DNA from: Pontibacter ramchanderi
GTDB lineage: Bacteria; Bacteroidota; Bacteroidia; Cytophagales; Hymenobacteraceae
Direction: 5' to 3'
Length of the DNA: 64,000 bases
NCBI RefSeq assembly: GCF_002846395.1
Contig: NZ_PJMU01000002.1
Span: 1,116,001 to 1,180,000, forward strand
Shown here: piece by piece, positions 14,085 to 24,072 of the stretch
Position numbering within the stretch: the stretch's first letter is position 1
Layout of the letters: each line of letters starts with the position of its first letter
The notes under the pieces: model-generated
The model's database searches: none
The model's input: the letters and a program-made list of their open reading frames with translations, nothing else
Told to the model about the DNA's origin: nothing
Translations under genes and position numbers: made by a program

Positions 14085-16463
14085 TTATGATCCGCAGGCT
14101 TCGCAAGCGTCTGGGTTATCCAGGGAGCAAGCCATGTCGCTGCGATTCTGGTCCTGGTTGTAAACCGGCTCCAGTGTCTCGGCGGCTTGTTTCTCTACTG
14201 TGAACTTGATGGCATCAACAGCAGCTTTGGTGCGCAGGTAGTACATACCTGTCTTCAGGCCTTTCTTCCAGGCGTGGAAGTGCATCGAGGTCAGTTTGCC
14301 GAAGTTCACGTTCATTACGTGAAGGTTCAGCGACTGGCTCTGGCAGATGTAGGCACCACGATCAGCGCTCATATCGATTACCGTACGCTGGCTGATCTCC
14401 CATACCGTCTTATACAGGTCTTTGATGTTCTGCGGAATGTTCGGGATGTCCTGTACTGAGCCGTTAGCCGCGATGATGGCATTCTTCATCTTATCGTTCC
14501 AAAGACCCAGGTTGATCAGGTCTTTCAGCAGGTGCTTGTTCACCACCATGAACTCACCCGACAGCACACGACGAACATAGATGTTAGACGTGTAAGGCTC
14601 AAACGACTCGTTGTTGCCCAGAATCTGTGCGGTTGAGGCAGTTGGCATAGGCGCTACCAGCAGCGAGTTACGCACACCGTGTTTCACCACTTCCTGGCGC
14701 AGCTCTTCCCAATCCCAACGGCCGCTATCCGGTGTTACGCCCCACATATCGAACTGGAACTTGCCTTCGGAAAGCGGAGAACCTTTGAAGGTCTCATAAG
14801 CACCCTGCTTCTTGGCCAGGTCCTTAGAAGCCGTCATGGCCGCGAAGTAGATCGTCTCGAAAATGTCTTTGTTCAGGCCGCGGGCTTCCTCACTTTCAAA
14901 TGGCATGCGCAACGCAATGAACGTATCAGCAAGACCTTGCACACCCAGACCGATCGGACGGTGGCGCATGTTGGAGTTGCGGGCCTCAGGCACCGGGTAA
15001 TAGTTAATGTCGATTACCTTGTTCAGGTTTTGGGTTACGTGGTAAGTCACGTCGAACAGCTTTTGGTGGTCAAACACCTTGTGGCCGTTCTCCTCTTTTA
15101 CGTAGCGTGGCAACGCCAGTGAGGCCAGGTTACAAACCGCTACCTCGTCCTGGCTGGTATACTCCATGATCTCGGTGCAGAGGTTAGAGCTCTTGATCGT
15201 GCCCAGGTTCTGCTGGTTGCTCTTGCTGTTGGCAGCATCTTTATAGAGCATGTAGGGTGTACCGGTCTCGATCTGAGACTCCAGGATAGCGAACCATAAG
15301 TCTTGTGCCTTCACGGTTTTGCGGGCACGGCCTTCGCGCTCATACTTCTCGTAGAGTCGCTCAAACTCCTGTCCCCAGCTATCGCCTAGCCCCGGAGCTT
15401 CGTTCGGGCAGAACAGGCTCCAGTCGCCATTTTGCTCTACACGCTTCATGAACAAGTCTGGCGTCCAGAGGGCGTAGAACAGGTCACGGGCACGGTTTTC
15501 TTCCTTGCCGTGATTCTTCTTCAAGTCCAGGAACTCGAAGATGTCGGCATGCCACGGCTCCAGGTAGATCGCGAAAGCGCCTTTGCGCTTGCCACCACCC
15601 TGGTCCACGTAGCGGGCAGTGTCGTTGAACACCTTCAGCATAGGTATAATGCCGTTGCTTGTGCCGTTGGTGCCCTTGATGTAAGAACCCGTCGCGCGCA
15701 CGTTGTGGATGCTCAGGCCAATACCGCCGGCGCTTTGCGAGATTTGGGCGCATTGCTTCAGGGTATCATAAATGCCCGGTATGCTGTCGTCCTGCATGGT
15801 GAGCAGGAAGCATGATGACAGCTGCGGCTTTGGCGTGCCGGCGTTGAATAATGTTGGTGTGGCGTGCGTAAACCACTTCTCAGACATGAGATTATAAGTC
15901 TCGATGGCAGATTCGATGTCTTCCTTGTGGATACCCACGGCCACACGCATCAACATATGCTGCGGGCGCTCCACGATCTTGCCGTCGAGGCGAAGCAGGT
16001 ATGAGCGCTCCAGCGTTTTGTATCCAAAATAATCGTAGTTATAGTCGCGGTCGTAAATGATGGTCGAGTCCAGCGTAGCGGCGTGCTTGCGGATGATCTC
16101 GTATACATCCTTGGCCAATAACGAAGCGTTCTCACCCGTTTTCGGGTCCTCGTAGGTATAGAGGCGCTTCATGGTGTTAGAGAACGACTTGCTCGTTACC
16201 TTGTGCAGGCTCGAAATGGCTACACGGGCCGCCAGCACCGCGTAATCCGGGTGTTTGGTGGTAAGCGAGGCAGCCGTTTCTGCCGCCAGGTTATCCAGCT
16301 CGATGGTGCTTACGCCGTCGTAAATGCCATCAATTACTTTTTTCGCCACCTCAATCGGCGACACATAGTCCATGTTCAGACCATAGCACAGCTTTTCGAT
16401 GCGTGCGGTAATCTTATCGAATTTGACGGACTCGCGTCTGCCGTCTCGTTTAACTACTAACAT
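14085..16463 (-). CDS. nrdA: Class Ia ribonucleoside-diphosphate reductase alpha subunit
   Basis: Reduces ribonucleoside diphosphates to deoxy forms. At 792 residues it has an N-terminal ATP-cone (about 1-92, [18 protein letters not shown]) for overall activity control. The catalytic barrel contains [20 protein letters not shown] (first redox Cys), [11 protein letters not shown] (radical-bearing Cys with Glu two residues on) and [11 protein letters not shown] (second redox Cys). [19 protein letters not shown] and the Tyr-containing C-terminal part follow, with a tail CEACG for thioredoxin/glutaredoxin exchange. Downstream of nrdB on the same strand after a 348-base spacer; ends at a strong terminator. 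Confidence 0.97.
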   Translation of the reverse strand: MLVVKRDGRRESVKFDKITARIEKLCYGLNMDYVSPIEVAKKVIDGIYDGVSTIELDNLAAETAASLTTKHPDYAVLAARVAISSLHKVTSKSFSNTMKRLYTYEDPKTGENASLLAKDVYEIIRKHAATLDSTIIYDRDYNYDYFGYKTLERSYLLRLDGKIVERPQHMLMRVAVGIHKEDIESAIETYNLMSEKWFTHATPTLFNAGTPKPQLSSCFLLTMQDDSIPGIYDTLKQCAQISQSAGGIGLSIHNVRATGSYIKGTNGTSNGIIPMLKVFNDTARYVDQGGGKRKGAFAIYLEPWHADIFEFLDLKKNHGKEENRARDLFYALWTPDLFMKRVEQNGDWSLFCPNEAPGLGDSWGQEFERLYEKYEREGRARKTVKAQDLWFAILESQIETGTPYMLYKDAANSKSNQQNLGTIKSSNLCTEIMEYTSQDEVAVCNLASLALPRYVKEENGHKVFDHQKLFDVTYHVTQNLNKVIDINYYPVPEARNSNMRHRPIGLGVQGLADTFIALRMPFESEEARGLNKDIFETIYFAAMTASKDLAKKQGAYETFKGSPLSEGKFQFDMWGVTPDSGRWDWEELRQEVVKHGVRNSLLVAPMPTASTAQILGNNESFEPYTSNIYVRRVLSGEFMVVNKHLLKDLINLGLWNDKMKNAIIAANGSVQDIPNIPQNIKDLYKTVWEISQRTVIDMSADRGAYICQSQSLNLHVMNVNFGKLTSMHFHAWKKGLKTGMYYLRTKAAVDAIKFTVEKQAAETLEPVYNQDQNRSDMACSLDNPDACEACGS

Positions 16464-16811
16464 AGCGTATACATTTAGCGGGAGTCAAATGCCCGGGTTA
16501 ATTATAAGGTATAGGTATAAGAGAGCCGCTACCGGTGCAGCGGGTTGAAACATGCTAATATTTTCATAAGGAGATACGTGTATATATACGTAATCCGTTG
16601 AAATACTATTATTTAAAGCTAAAGCAAAATGCTTTGTCAGAAGTTGAGGCGGACGCCCCGTCTGGCGGTTGTTGCCAGGTTTATGAGTCCGGTGTTGAAG
16701 GAGCCAGGAAGGCAGCTATACCTACAGCCGGATAATAAAGGTAATTCAGGAAGGGCCGGACCTGTCGCCCGGCGCCTTTTGTTTCCTAAACTTACAAAGT
16801 AATTTTGTTCG
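16464..16811. other. Spacer between nrdB and nrdA
   Basis: 348 bases without an ORF of note. A GC-rich hairpin near 16752-16782 is followed by T only on the plus strand, so it is not an obvious terminator for nrdB. Two GGTATA motifs occur in tandem at 16508-16519. nrdBA cotranscription remains possible. Confidence 0.4.
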
Positions 16812-17771
16812 TTAAAAGTCTTCGTCGAGCGAAAAAACGTTTTTGTCTTTGTCGCCCATCACGCCGGCTTTCTGGTACTCGCCCACGCGCTTCTCGAAGA
16901 AGTTGGTTTTGCCCTGAAGCGAGATCATTTCCATGAAATCGAACGGGTTGGTGGCGTTGTAGATCTTGCTGCAGCCCAGCGACACGAGCAGGCGGTCGGC
17001 CACAAACTCGATGTACTGGCTCATGAGCTTGGCGTTCATACCGATCAGGTCGACCGGCAGTGCGTCCGTTACGAACTCCTGCTCAATCTCCACCGCATCG
17101 CGGATGATCTCGTGCACGCGGCTCTCAGGTAGCTTGTTGTTTAGCATGGAGTACAGCAGGCAGGCGAAATCGCAGTGCAGGCCTTCGTCGCGGCTGATCA
17201 GCTCGTTGGAGAAGGTCAGGCCCGGCATCAGGCCACGCTTCTTGAGCCAGAAGATAGAGCAGAAAGAACCGGAGAAGAAGATACCTTCCACAGCCGCAAA
17301 CGCGATCAGTCTTTCCACGAACTTCTCGCTATTGATCCAGCGCAGTGCCCATTCGCCTTTTTTCTTCACGCATGGCACGGTCTCCAGTGCATTAAAGAGG
17401 TAATCCTTTTCGGACTGCTTCTTTATATAAGTGTCGATCAGGAGCGAGTAGGTTTCGGAGTGAATGTTCTCCATCATGATCTGGAAGCCATAGAAGCAGC
17501 GAGCTTCCGGTAGCTGCACTTCCTGCATGAAGTTGATGGCCAGGTTTTCGTTTACGATACCGTCTGAGGCGGCAAAGAATGCCAGTACATGGCTAATGAA
17601 GTGACGTTCGCCGTCGTTCAGGTTCTCCCAGTCTTTCTGGTCCTGCGACAGGTCGATCTCCTCGGCAGTCCAGAAGCTGGCTTCTGCCTTCTTATACATT
17701 TGCCACACCTCATCGTGCTGTATCGGGAATAGAACAAAGCGATTCGGGTTTTCTTGTAGTATTGGCTCCAT
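16812..17771 (-). CDS. nrdB: Class Ia ribonucleoside-diphosphate reductase beta subunit
   Basis: A 319-residue radical-bearing small subunit. Metal ligands and radical site are recognisable: [25 protein letters not shown], then [20 protein letters not shown] with the expected radical Tyr in [17 protein letters not shown], and [17 protein letters not shown]. This sequence type is closer to eukaryotic R2 than to Escherichia coli NrdB, as is common in Bacteroidota. The C-terminus NVFSLDEDF carries the tail that docks on NrdA. The gene precedes nrdA and faces away from the candidate origin. Confidence 0.97.
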   Translation of the reverse strand: MEPILQENPNRFVLFPIQHDEVWQMYKKAEASFWTAEEIDLSQDQKDWENLNDGERHFISHVLAFFAASDGIVNENLAINFMQEVQLPEARCFYGFQIMMENIHSETYSLLIDTYIKKQSEKDYLFNALETVPCVKKKGEWALRWINSEKFVERLIAFAAVEGIFFSGSFCSIFWLKKRGLMPGLTFSNELISRDEGLHCDFACLLYSMLNNKLPESRVHEIIRDAVEIEQEFVTDALPVDLIGMNAKLMSQYIEFVADRLLVSLGCSKIYNATNPFDFMEMISLQGKTNFFEKRVGEYQKAGVMGDKDKNVFSLDEDF

Positions 17772-17887
17772 GCGCGTAAACTTTAATTTTATTTAAACTA
17801 ACAGCGACACTCCGTTACTGTTTTATTATACATCGAACTCAGTCGTCCGGACACCGGTTAGTGTCTGACCTTTGGTTAACAGGATTT

Positions 17888-17895
17888 CAAATATA
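17888..17895 (-). promoter_or_regulatory. Possible -7 promoter box of nrdB
   Basis: On the complement strand TATATTTG, with a leader of about 110 bases before the nrdB ATG. The surrounding CACTATATTTG resembles half of an NrdR box, but a full pair was not recognised. Confidence 0.35.
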
Positions 17896-18351
17896 GTGAT
17901 AAGAACTTGAATTGGTGGGCTAAAGTTGTTCAATTTATTAACACTTTGCTAAGTGCCTGAATGCCTTAAATTTAAGCCTCAATTAACAGGCTTATTAACA
18001 TGATATTGTTAACATATATAATTGTTAAGATATAGTAAATTAAATATTAATTCATTGTTAAATGATGGAAAGTGCAATCCTTGAGCATCTGTTCGTTTGC
18101 CAGAGTGGATTTGGGTTTTGTAAAATGCAAGTTTTGCGACTGAGGGCGGCTTTGGAGGAATGGGTTTAGCTTCTGGGCTTTCGGTTGTTGTGGATAACGC
18201 CCATATTGAGATGCGTGCACAAGGTGTTGCGGATTAGCGTGTTATGCTTGTTTTTGAAGGGTGCAAAATTGAAAGTCCGAGATTTCAACATTGTTATCCA
18301 CAGGGGCGTGCATAAGGTCTAAGAAATTGGAAAGAATTAGAAAACAATGAT
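17896..18351. other. Candidate chromosomal replication origin (oriC)
   Basis: The gene-free region between divergent nrdB and rplU holds an extremely AT-rich stretch (about 17930-18065) with three TTGTTAA repeats and a GTTAAC, a plausible unwinding element. It also has two perfect DnaA boxes TTATCCACA: complement strand at 18189-18197 and plus strand at 18294-18302. A near match (TTATGCACG on the complement) lies at 18307-18315. Highly expressed genes point away on both sides, as expected at an origin. dnaA is not in the window; separation of dnaA and oriC is compatible with Bacteroidota. Inferred from sequence only. Confidence 0.5.
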
Positions 18352-18382
18352 TTGCATATTAACTTTAAGTCTACTAATTTTG
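18352..18382 (+). promoter_or_regulatory. Promoter of rplU-rpmA
   Basis: TTG at 18352-18354, 20-base spacer, TAATTTTG at 18375-18382 followed by CA. It lies about 35 bases before the rplU ATG, so the longer alternative start at 18352 is excluded. Confidence 0.7.
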
Positions 18383-18417
18383 CAGACTTAAAATTTTTAA
18401 AACATACATTGAAGCTG

Positions 18418-18726
18418 ATGTACGCAATTGTAGAAATCGCAGGTCAACAGACCAAAGTAGAGAGCGGTAAGTTCATCTACGCTAACAAGCTTTCCGGCAA
18501 TGATGGTGACGCCGTTGAGTTCACCAATGTTCTTCTTACTGATGATAACGGCACTGTTACTTTGGGTGCTCCTTTCGTTAGCGGTGTTAAAGTGGTTGGT
18601 AAAATCCTTGGCAACGTGAAAGGCGACAAAGTGATCGTTTTCAAAAAGAAGAGAAGAAAAGGATACCGCAAGAAGAATGGTCACCGCCAGCACTTCACGA
18701 AGGTCCTGATCGAGAGCATTGGTTAA
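18418..18726 (+). CDS. rplU: 50S ribosomal protein L21
   Basis: A 102-residue large-subunit protein binding 23S rRNA. MYAIVEIAGQQTKVESGKF is the standard beginning, KVVGKILGNVKGDKVIVFKKKRRKGYRKKNGHRQHFT is the conserved basic C-terminal half, and the length is exactly that of the family. The ATG at 18418 is fixed by homology and by the promoter at 18352-18382. Operon with rpmA, 71 bases downstream. Confidence 0.98.
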   Translation: MYAIVEIAGQQTKVESGKFIYANKLSGNDGDAVEFTNVLLTDDNGTVTLGAPFVSGVKVVGKILGNVKGDKVIVFKKKRRKGYRKKNGHRQHFTKVLIESIG

Positions 18727-18797
18727 GCAGTAAGAGGAAATTAATCGTAAAATCTTTCAGGCTAGGCTCGTCCTCCTGAACTAAATAGTAAAAGAAA

Positions 18798-19067
18798 ATG
18801 GCACACAAAAAAGGAGCTGGTAGTTCTAATAACGGCCGCGAATCACACTCCAAACGACTGGGTGTTAAGATTTACGGTGGTCAGGACATCATCGCTGGCA
18901 ACATCATTGTAAGACAAAGAGGTACTGCACACCACCCAGGTCAGAACGTGGGTATGGGCAAAGACCACACACTGTTCGCTATGGTTGACGGTGTAGTTCA
19001 ATTCAAGAAAGGCGTAAAGAACCGTTCATACGTTTCTGTAGTGCCTAAAGTAGAGGCAGAAGCTTAA
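18798..19067 (+). CDS. rpmA: 50S ribosomal protein L27
   Basis: An 89-residue large-subunit protein located near the peptidyl-transferase centre. It begins [24 protein letters not shown], with [26 protein letters not shown] following, all typical. The start is unambiguous; like most L27 outside Firmicutes it has no N-terminal cleavable extension. Second gene of the rplU operon, ending at a hairpin terminator. Confidence 0.98.
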   Translation: MAHKKGAGSSNNGRESHSKRLGVKIYGGQDIIAGNIIVRQRGTAHHPGQNVGMGKDHTLFAMVDGVVQFKKGVKNRSYVSVVPKVEAEA

Positions 19068-19090
19068 TTCTGACCGACACGAAAAAGTTA

Positions 19091-19125
19091 AAAGGGCTGC
19101 CATTACGGTAGCCCTTTTTGTTTTG
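19091..19125 (+). terminator. Intrinsic terminator of rplU-rpmA
   Basis: Stem AAAGGGCT(G)CC with GG(T)AGCCCTTT, small loop, T-rich tail TTTTTGTTTT. Confidence 0.85.
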
Positions 19126-19134
19126 ATTGAATTC

Positions 19135-19758
19135 TTACTTGGCCGTGAGTATGCCCGCAGGTATAGCCGGATTAGCTTTTGCTTGTTTCCCGGCACGGCC
19201 ACCCTTCCAATAGGTATACAGGCCAACCGCTATACCTGCTACACAAAGAACATAAGCTGCGGCGGTGCTCCGAAAGGAAAGCGGTAGACTGCCCAACACC
19301 AAGCCAAGCCCAGCCAGCCAAAGCAGCCCATAGCGCAGAGGTGCCTGCACCACAGGTGTATAAGCCGTTCTGAACCCGAGCAGATGCAGAAGTTTCGGGG
19401 CCTCCGCCGTCAGCAGCACAATGTTTAGCAGCAGAAAAAAGGCCAGTACATAAGGGGTGCCAGCCCAGTTCTGCGACACCGTGATGAGGAATATATTCAG
19501 CAGCATAGGCAGCAGGGTGATGGCTCCCAGCGTACGGTAGCGCAGCGTAAGCAAGGTAAACCCGATCACGATCTGAGAATAAGCGATAAAACGGGCAAAC
19601 AGACCCAGGCTAAATGCGGCTAGCTTATCCTCCAGCCATACCGGTCCGATAAGACCCGGAAAGCGATGCTCGAAAAATACCTTCGCCATACCCGCCGTGA
19701 AGAAGATAAGGCCTAGGAAAACGCTGATGCCGTTGAGTGTAAATGTTTTGTAGTTCAT
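19135..19758 (-). CDS. DoxX-like inner-membrane protein
   Basis: A 207-residue membrane protein starting MNYKTFTLNGISVFLGLIFF, with six or so hydrophobic segments. The first part (FLGLIFFTAGMAKVF, then SQIVIGFTLLTLRYRTLGA) resembles the DoxX/MauE superfamily of four-helix proteins, and three further segments follow. The basic C-terminal tail is KGGRAGKQAKANP. The ATG at 19758 is chosen over a 19839 start because the extra residues are polar and unlike a membrane protein N-terminus. Convergent with rpmA. Precise function unknown. Confidence 0.65.
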   Translation of the reverse strand: MNYKTFTLNGISVFLGLIFFTAGMAKVFFEHRFPGLIGPVWLEDKLAAFSLGLFARFIAYSQIVIGFTLLTLRYRTLGAITLLPMLLNIFLITVSQNWAGTPYVLAFFLLLNIVLLTAEAPKLLHLLGFRTAYTPVVQAPLRYGLLWLAGLGLVLGSLPLSFRSTAAAYVLCVAGIAVGLYTYWKGGRAGKQAKANPAIPAGILTAK

Positions 19759-20127
19759 GGCTATACCTGCTTTGTTGCGATAAGATGTTAAGGTAGAGCA
19801 TTTTGTGGAAATGCGATGAAGATTTCTACCAACCGGCAATTTGTGCAGACGACCGGGCTATACCTGAGGGAGGGCGCTCAGGGCAGCATCTTTTGAAAGG
19901 CAAATATTTTTACGCGACTCTACAACCTACCTCTCACTGGTCCGTATACCTAAATAGAAAGAGTTATAGAGTGAAAACAATTAAACTCTTTTAGGAAAGG
20001 GACACTTCTGGTGTCCCTTTCTGTTTTTATACCTTTTAAGCGCCCCTATTGGCCGTGCCAGCTGGCACTCTTCCTTTTATTTTCCGATACGGCTGCAACA
20101 AAAGTTCGTGTTTTGCGGATATGTGCG
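19759..20127. other. Spacer before metH with orphan terminator and palindrome
   Basis: No well-supported gene. It contains an orphan intrinsic terminator (19996-20028) immediately after an unsupported 64-codon frame that ends at 19994, and a 14-base palindrome GTGCCAGCTGGCAC at 20055-20068. A short non-coding RNA ending at the terminator is possible. Confidence 0.4.
19996..20028 (+). terminator. Orphan intrinsic terminator
   Basis: 10-bp perfect stem AAAGGGACAC/GTGTCCCTTT with loop TTCTG and a T-tract at 20023-20028. No rightward gene precedes it except an unsupported small ORF. Confidence 0.85.
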
Positions 20128-20135
20128 TATATTTG
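20128..20135 (+). promoter_or_regulatory. -7 promoter box of the metH transcript
   Basis: TATATTTG followed by CAGTA; transcription would begin within a few bases of the SAM riboswitch's first stem. Confidence 0.55.
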
Positions 20136-20141
20136 CAGTAT

Positions 20142-20252
20142 TCTTATCAAGAAAGACCGAGGGATAGGGCCCTATGACGTCTTAGCAACCTTGTTAAAGC
20201 CTGGTGCTAATTCCCTTCTCTGCCATACCTTGGCCGGGAAAAGATAAGAGAG
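20142..20252 (+). promoter_or_regulatory. SAM-I (S-box) riboswitch upstream of metH
   Basis: Conserved SAM-I elements in order: P1 strand CTTATCAAGA (20143-), the AGGGAT/CCCTATGACG P2 kink-turn region, TTAGCAACC, the P3 segment with GGTGCTAATTCC, and the closing GATAAG (20243-20248) pairing with CTTATC. Binding of S-adenosylmethionine is expected to reduce metH-metF expression. No obvious terminator lies between the aptamer and the ATG at 20326, so control may be at translation initiation (RBS-like AGAGGGAGAA just before the start). The mechanism is inference. Confidence 0.88.
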
Positions 20253-20325
20253 TATATCCTTCCTGATGGGGTGTCCTTCTTGATAAGCGCGTATGTAGAC
20301 TTAACCAAGAGGGAGAACACCGAAC

Positions 20326-23300
20326 ATGACCAACACACATCCGATCCATACCTTGCTGCAGGAGCGCGTGCTTGTGCTCGATGGTGCTATGGGTACTATG
20401 ATCCAGCGCTATCAGCTCACCGAGGCCGATTTTCGTGGCGAGCGCTTCAAGGATCATCCATCCGACCTGAAAGGCAATAACGACCTCCTTTCTATCACGC
20501 GCCCCGACATCATCAAGGCTATTCACGCCGAGTACCTGGAGGCCGGTGCCGACATCATCGAGACCAATACCTTCAGCGGTACTACCATCGCGATGGCCGA
20601 CTATGGGTTGGAGCATGTGGTGTATGAAATGAATTACGAGTCGGCGAAGATCGCCCGTGAGGCAGCGGATGAAGTGGAGGCGAAAGACCCGTCACACAAA
20701 CGCTTCGTAGCCGGCGCCATTGGCCCGACCAACCGCACGGCTTCCCTCTCTCCGGATGTGAACAACCCGGGCTACCGTGCCATCACCTTCGACCAACTGG
20801 TGGAGGCCTATTACGAGCAGGTGCGCGGGCTCGTGGACGGCGGGTCTGATTTGCTGTTGGTAGAAACGGTGTTTGATACTCTCAACTGTAAGGCAGCCCT
20901 TTTTGCGATACAGCAATATGTAAACGACGGCGGCAAAGAGCTGCCGATCATGGTGTCCGGCACGATCACCGACGCCAGCGGCCGTACCTTGTCTGGCCAG
21001 ACCGTGGAGGCTTTCTGGAATTCGATCTCCCATGCACCGATCCTAAGCGTGGGATTTAACTGTGCCCTGGGTGCCCGTCAGTTGAAGACGCACATACAGG
21101 AGTTGTCGCGCATCTCCAACTGTTACATCAGCGCCTACCCGAATGCAGGTCTGCCGAATGCCTTTGGCGGCTACGACGAGACGGCCGAGCAGATGGGCGC
21201 CATTGTGGAGGAATACCTGAAGGAAGGGCTGGTAAATATACTGGGTGGTTGTTGTGGCACGACGCCAGTACACACGAAAGTAATCGCAGACCTGGTGCGC
21301 AGGTATAAACCGCACGTTCCCACTCCCGTAGCTCCCCTCCCTCGCTACAGCGGCCTCGAGCCCCTCACCATCACCTCCGATACCCTTTTTGTCAATGTCG
21401 GCGAACGCACCAACGTCACCGGCTCCAAGAAATTCTCCCGACTGATCGTCGACGGCAAGTTTGAAGAAGCCCTGTCGGTGGCACAGCAACAGGTAGAGGG
21501 CGGCGCCCAGATCATTGATGTGAACATGGACGAAGGCATGCTCGACTCGGAGCAGGCCATGACCGACTTCCTCCACCTGATCGCCTCCGAGCCAGACATT
21601 GCCAAGCTGCCCATCATGATCGACTCTTCGAAGTGGAGCGTGATCGAAGCCGGCTTGAAGTGCGTGCAGGGCAAAAGTATAGTTAACTCCATCTCGCTGA
21701 AAGAAGGCGAAGAAGAATTTAAACGACTCGCCCGCAAAGTGCGCCAGTACGGTGCTGCGGTGGTGGTAATGGCCTTTGACGAGCAGGGGCAAGCCGACAC
21801 GCTGCCTCGCCGTATCGAGATCTGTGAGCGCTCCTATCGCATTCTGGTCGACGAAGTAGGCTTCCCGCCGCAGGACATCATCTTCGATCCGAACATCCTG
21901 GCCATTGCCACAGGTATAGAGGAGCACAACAACTATGCAGTCGACTACATTGAGGCCGTGAAGTGGATCAAAGCCAATCTGCCGCATGCGCAGGTGAGCG
22001 GTGGCGTGAGCAACCTGTCTTTCTCCTTCCGGGGCAATGACCTGGTGCGGGAGGCTATGCATACCGTATTCCTGTACCACGCCGTGCAGGCAGGTATGGA
22101 CATGGGCATCGTGAACGCGGGTATGCTGGGTATTTACGAAGAGGTGCCGCTCGAGCTCCGCGACCTGATCGAAGACGTGATCTTCAACCGCCACCCGGAC
22201 GCCACGGAGAAACTAGTAAACTACGCCGAAACCATCAAAGGCAAAGGCAAAACCGCCACAGCCGCCGACAATGCCTGGCGTGAGGCCCCGGTGGAGGAGC
22301 GTCTGAAGCATGCCCTGGTGAAAGGGATTGTGGAGCACATTGAAGAAGACACCGAAGAAGCCCGACAGAAAGCTACGAAAACACTGGACGTGATTGAAGG
22401 TCCGCTGATGGCCGGTATGCAGGTGGTCGGCGATTTGTTCGGAGCCGGCAAGATGTTCCTTCCGCAGGTGGTGAAGAGCGCCCGCGTGATGAAAAAGTCC
22501 GTGGCCTACCTGTTGCCGTTCATGGAAGCCGAAAAAGCCGGTTCTTCCTCCTCCGCGCAAGGCAGGATATTGATGGCGACCGTGAAAGGCGACGTACACG
22601 ACATCGGCAAAAACATTGTGGGTGTGGTGCTGGCCTGTAACAACTACGAAGTGATAGACCTGGGTGTGATGGTGCAGCTGGACAAGATTCTGGCTGAGGC
22701 CGAAGCGCAGCAGGTAGACGTGCTGGGCCTAAGCGGCCTGATCACCCCATCACTGGACGAGATGGTATACGTGGCGCAGGAGATGGAGCGACGCGGCATG
22801 AAGATCCCACTTCTGATCGGTGGCGCTACGACCTCTCGGGTGCACACCGCCGTGAAAATCGCGCCGCAGTACAGCGGCCCCGTGGTGCATGTGCACGACG
22901 CCTCCCGCAGCGTGACGGTGGTGAGCAACCTATTGGGCAGCAACCGCGACAGCTACATTGCCGAGATAAAGGCCGAGTACGAAAAGCTGCGTGAAGACCA
23001 CCTCGGACGCACGAAAGACCGCGCCATTGCCAGCATAGAAGAAGCCCGCGCCAACAAGTACCAGGTAGACTGGGCGGCAACAGAGGTAACCAAGCCAAGC
23101 TTTACCGGCAACAAGGTATACACCAATTACCCGCTACAGGAGATCATCCCGTACATCGACTGGACGCCGTTCTTCCATACCTGGGAGCTCAAGCGGCAAT
23201 ATCCGAAAATCCTGAACGACCCGGAACTGGGTACAGAGGCCACCAAACTGTTCAACGACGCGCAGGCTATGCTGCAGGAGATCGTAGACAAGCAATTGCT

Positions 23301-24027
23301 CGAAGCCCGTGCCGTGGTAGGCTTCTACCCGGCCAATGTGGAGGCCGATGATACGATCGAGGTATACGCCGACGATTCACGTGAAAACGTGCTGACCGAG
23401 TTCCATACCTTGCGCCAGCAAGGTAAGAAGGGAGCTAATGTGCCGAATCTCGCCTTCTCCGACTTCCTGGCGCCGAAAGAAACAGGTATAGCCGACTACA
23501 TCGGCGGCTTTGTGGTATCGGCTGGCTTTGGCATCGAGAAGCTGTTGGAGCAGTACGAGGCCGAGCACGACGATTACAAATCCATTATGGTAAAAGCACT
23601 GGCCGACCGCCTGGCAGAGGCATTCGCAGAGCACATGCACGAGAAGGTGCGCAGGGAGTTGTGGGGCTATGTACCGGACGAGCAACTGGATAACGAGAGC
23701 CTGATCAAGGAGCAATACAAAGGTATACGCCCGGCGCCCGGCTACCCTGGCTGCCCGGATCATACCGAAAAGATCACACTGTTCAACCTACTGAAAGCAG
23801 AAGAAACCGGTGTAATTCTGACGGAGAACCTGGCCATGCATCCGGCGTCTTCGGTAAGCGGCCTGTACTTCTCGCACCCGGACTCGCGCTACTTCGGCCT
23901 CGGCAAAATAGGCGAAGACCAGGTGGCCGACATTGCCCGTCGCAAAGAGATGGCCAAGGAGGAACTGGAGCGCTGGCTGTCGCCCAACCTGAACTACGAG
24001 CCGAAGCCAGTCGCGCAGCAGGTATAG
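20326..24027 (+). CDS. metH: Cobalamin-dependent methionine synthase
   Basis: Transfers methyl from 5-methyltetrahydrofolate through cobalamin to homocysteine. At 1,233 residues all four modules are present. The homocysteine domain (1 to about 330) has [18 protein letters not shown] and GGCCGTTP, the zinc-binding cysteines. The pterin domain (about 355-620) has [14 protein letters not shown] and DVNMDEGML. The B12 domain (about 640-890) has [16 protein letters not shown], with the lower-axial His at about residue 756. The C-terminal reactivation domain has [12 protein letters not shown] and [23 protein letters not shown] at 20326 behind a purine-rich site. Controlled by the SAM-I riboswitch and followed by metF after 45 bases. 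Confidence 0.98.
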   Translation: MTNTHPIHTLLQERVLVLDGAMGTMIQRYQLTEADFRGERFKDHPSDLKGNNDLLSITRPDIIKAIHAEYLEAGADIIETNTFSGTTIAMADYGLEHVVYEMNYESAKIAREAADEVEAKDPSHKRFVAGAIGPTNRTASLSPDVNNPGYRAITFDQLVEAYYEQVRGLVDGGSDLLLVETVFDTLNCKAALFAIQQYVNDGGKELPIMVSGTITDASGRTLSGQTVEAFWNSISHAPILSVGFNCALGARQLKTHIQELSRISNCYISAYPNAGLPNAFGGYDETAEQMGAIVEEYLKEGLVNILGGCCGTTPVHTKVIADLVRRYKPHVPTPVAPLPRYSGLEPLTITSDTLFVNVGERTNVTGSKKFSRLIVDGKFEEALSVAQQQVEGGAQIIDVNMDEGMLDSEQAMTDFLHLIASEPDIAKLPIMIDSSKWSVIEAGLKCVQGKSIVNSISLKEGEEEFKRLARKVRQYGAAVVVMAFDEQGQADTLPRRIEICERSYRILVDEVGFPPQDIIFDPNILAIATGIEEHNNYAVDYIEAVKWIKANLPHAQVSGGVSNLSFSFRGNDLVREAMHTVFLYHAVQAGMDMGIVNAGMLGIYEEVPLELRDLIEDVIFNRHPDATEKLVNYAETIKGKGKTATAADNAWREAPVEERLKHALVKGIVEHIEEDTEEARQKATKTLDVIEGPLMAGMQVVGDLFGAGKMFLPQVVKSARVMKKSVAYLLPFMEAEKAGSSSSAQGRILMATVKGDVHDIGKNIVGVVLACNNYEVIDLGVMVQLDKILAEAEAQQVDVLGLSGLITPSLDEMVYVAQEMERRGMKIPLLIGGATTSRVHTAVKIAPQYSGPVVHVHDASRSVTVVSNLLGSNRDSYIAEIKAEYEKLREDHLGRTKDRAIASIEEARANKYQVDWAATEVTKPSFTGNKVYTNYPLQEIIPYIDWTPFFHTWELKRQYPKILNDPELGTEATKLFNDAQAMLQEIVDKQLLEARAVVGFYPANVEADDTIEVYADDSRENVLTEFHTLRQQGKKGANVPNLAFSDFLAPKETGIADYIGGFVVSAGFGIEKLLEQYEAEHDDYKSIMVKALADRLAEAFAEHMHEKVRRELWGYVPDEQLDNESLIKEQYKGIRPAPGYPGCPDHTEKITLFNLLKAEETGVILTENLAMHPASSVSGLYFSHPDSRYFGLGKIGEDQVADIARRKEMAKEELERWLSPNLNYEPKPVAQQV

Positions 24028-24072
24028 CAAGTCAACCATTTAACAATTGAGCAATTTAACTACCAATATACC
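24028..24072. repeat. Short tandem spacer, family A
   Basis: The metH-metF gap contains ATTTAACAATT and AATTTAAC in near-tandem order, the same motif seen on both sides of the hemW/BamA intergenic region (27650-27822). Confidence 0.5.

Noticed and set aside
16752-16782. GC-rich hairpin between nrdB and nrdA as nrdB terminator
   Set aside because: The T-tract is on the plus-strand side only, the wrong side for leftward transcription.
19803-19994. 64-codon frame ending just before the orphan terminator
   Set aside because: TTG start, no internal Met, no recognisable features; adjacency to the terminator noted but not enough for a gene call.
21043-22194. 383-codon open frame opposite metH
   Set aside because: Shadow of the highly conserved metH pterin-binding region; no domain or start context.
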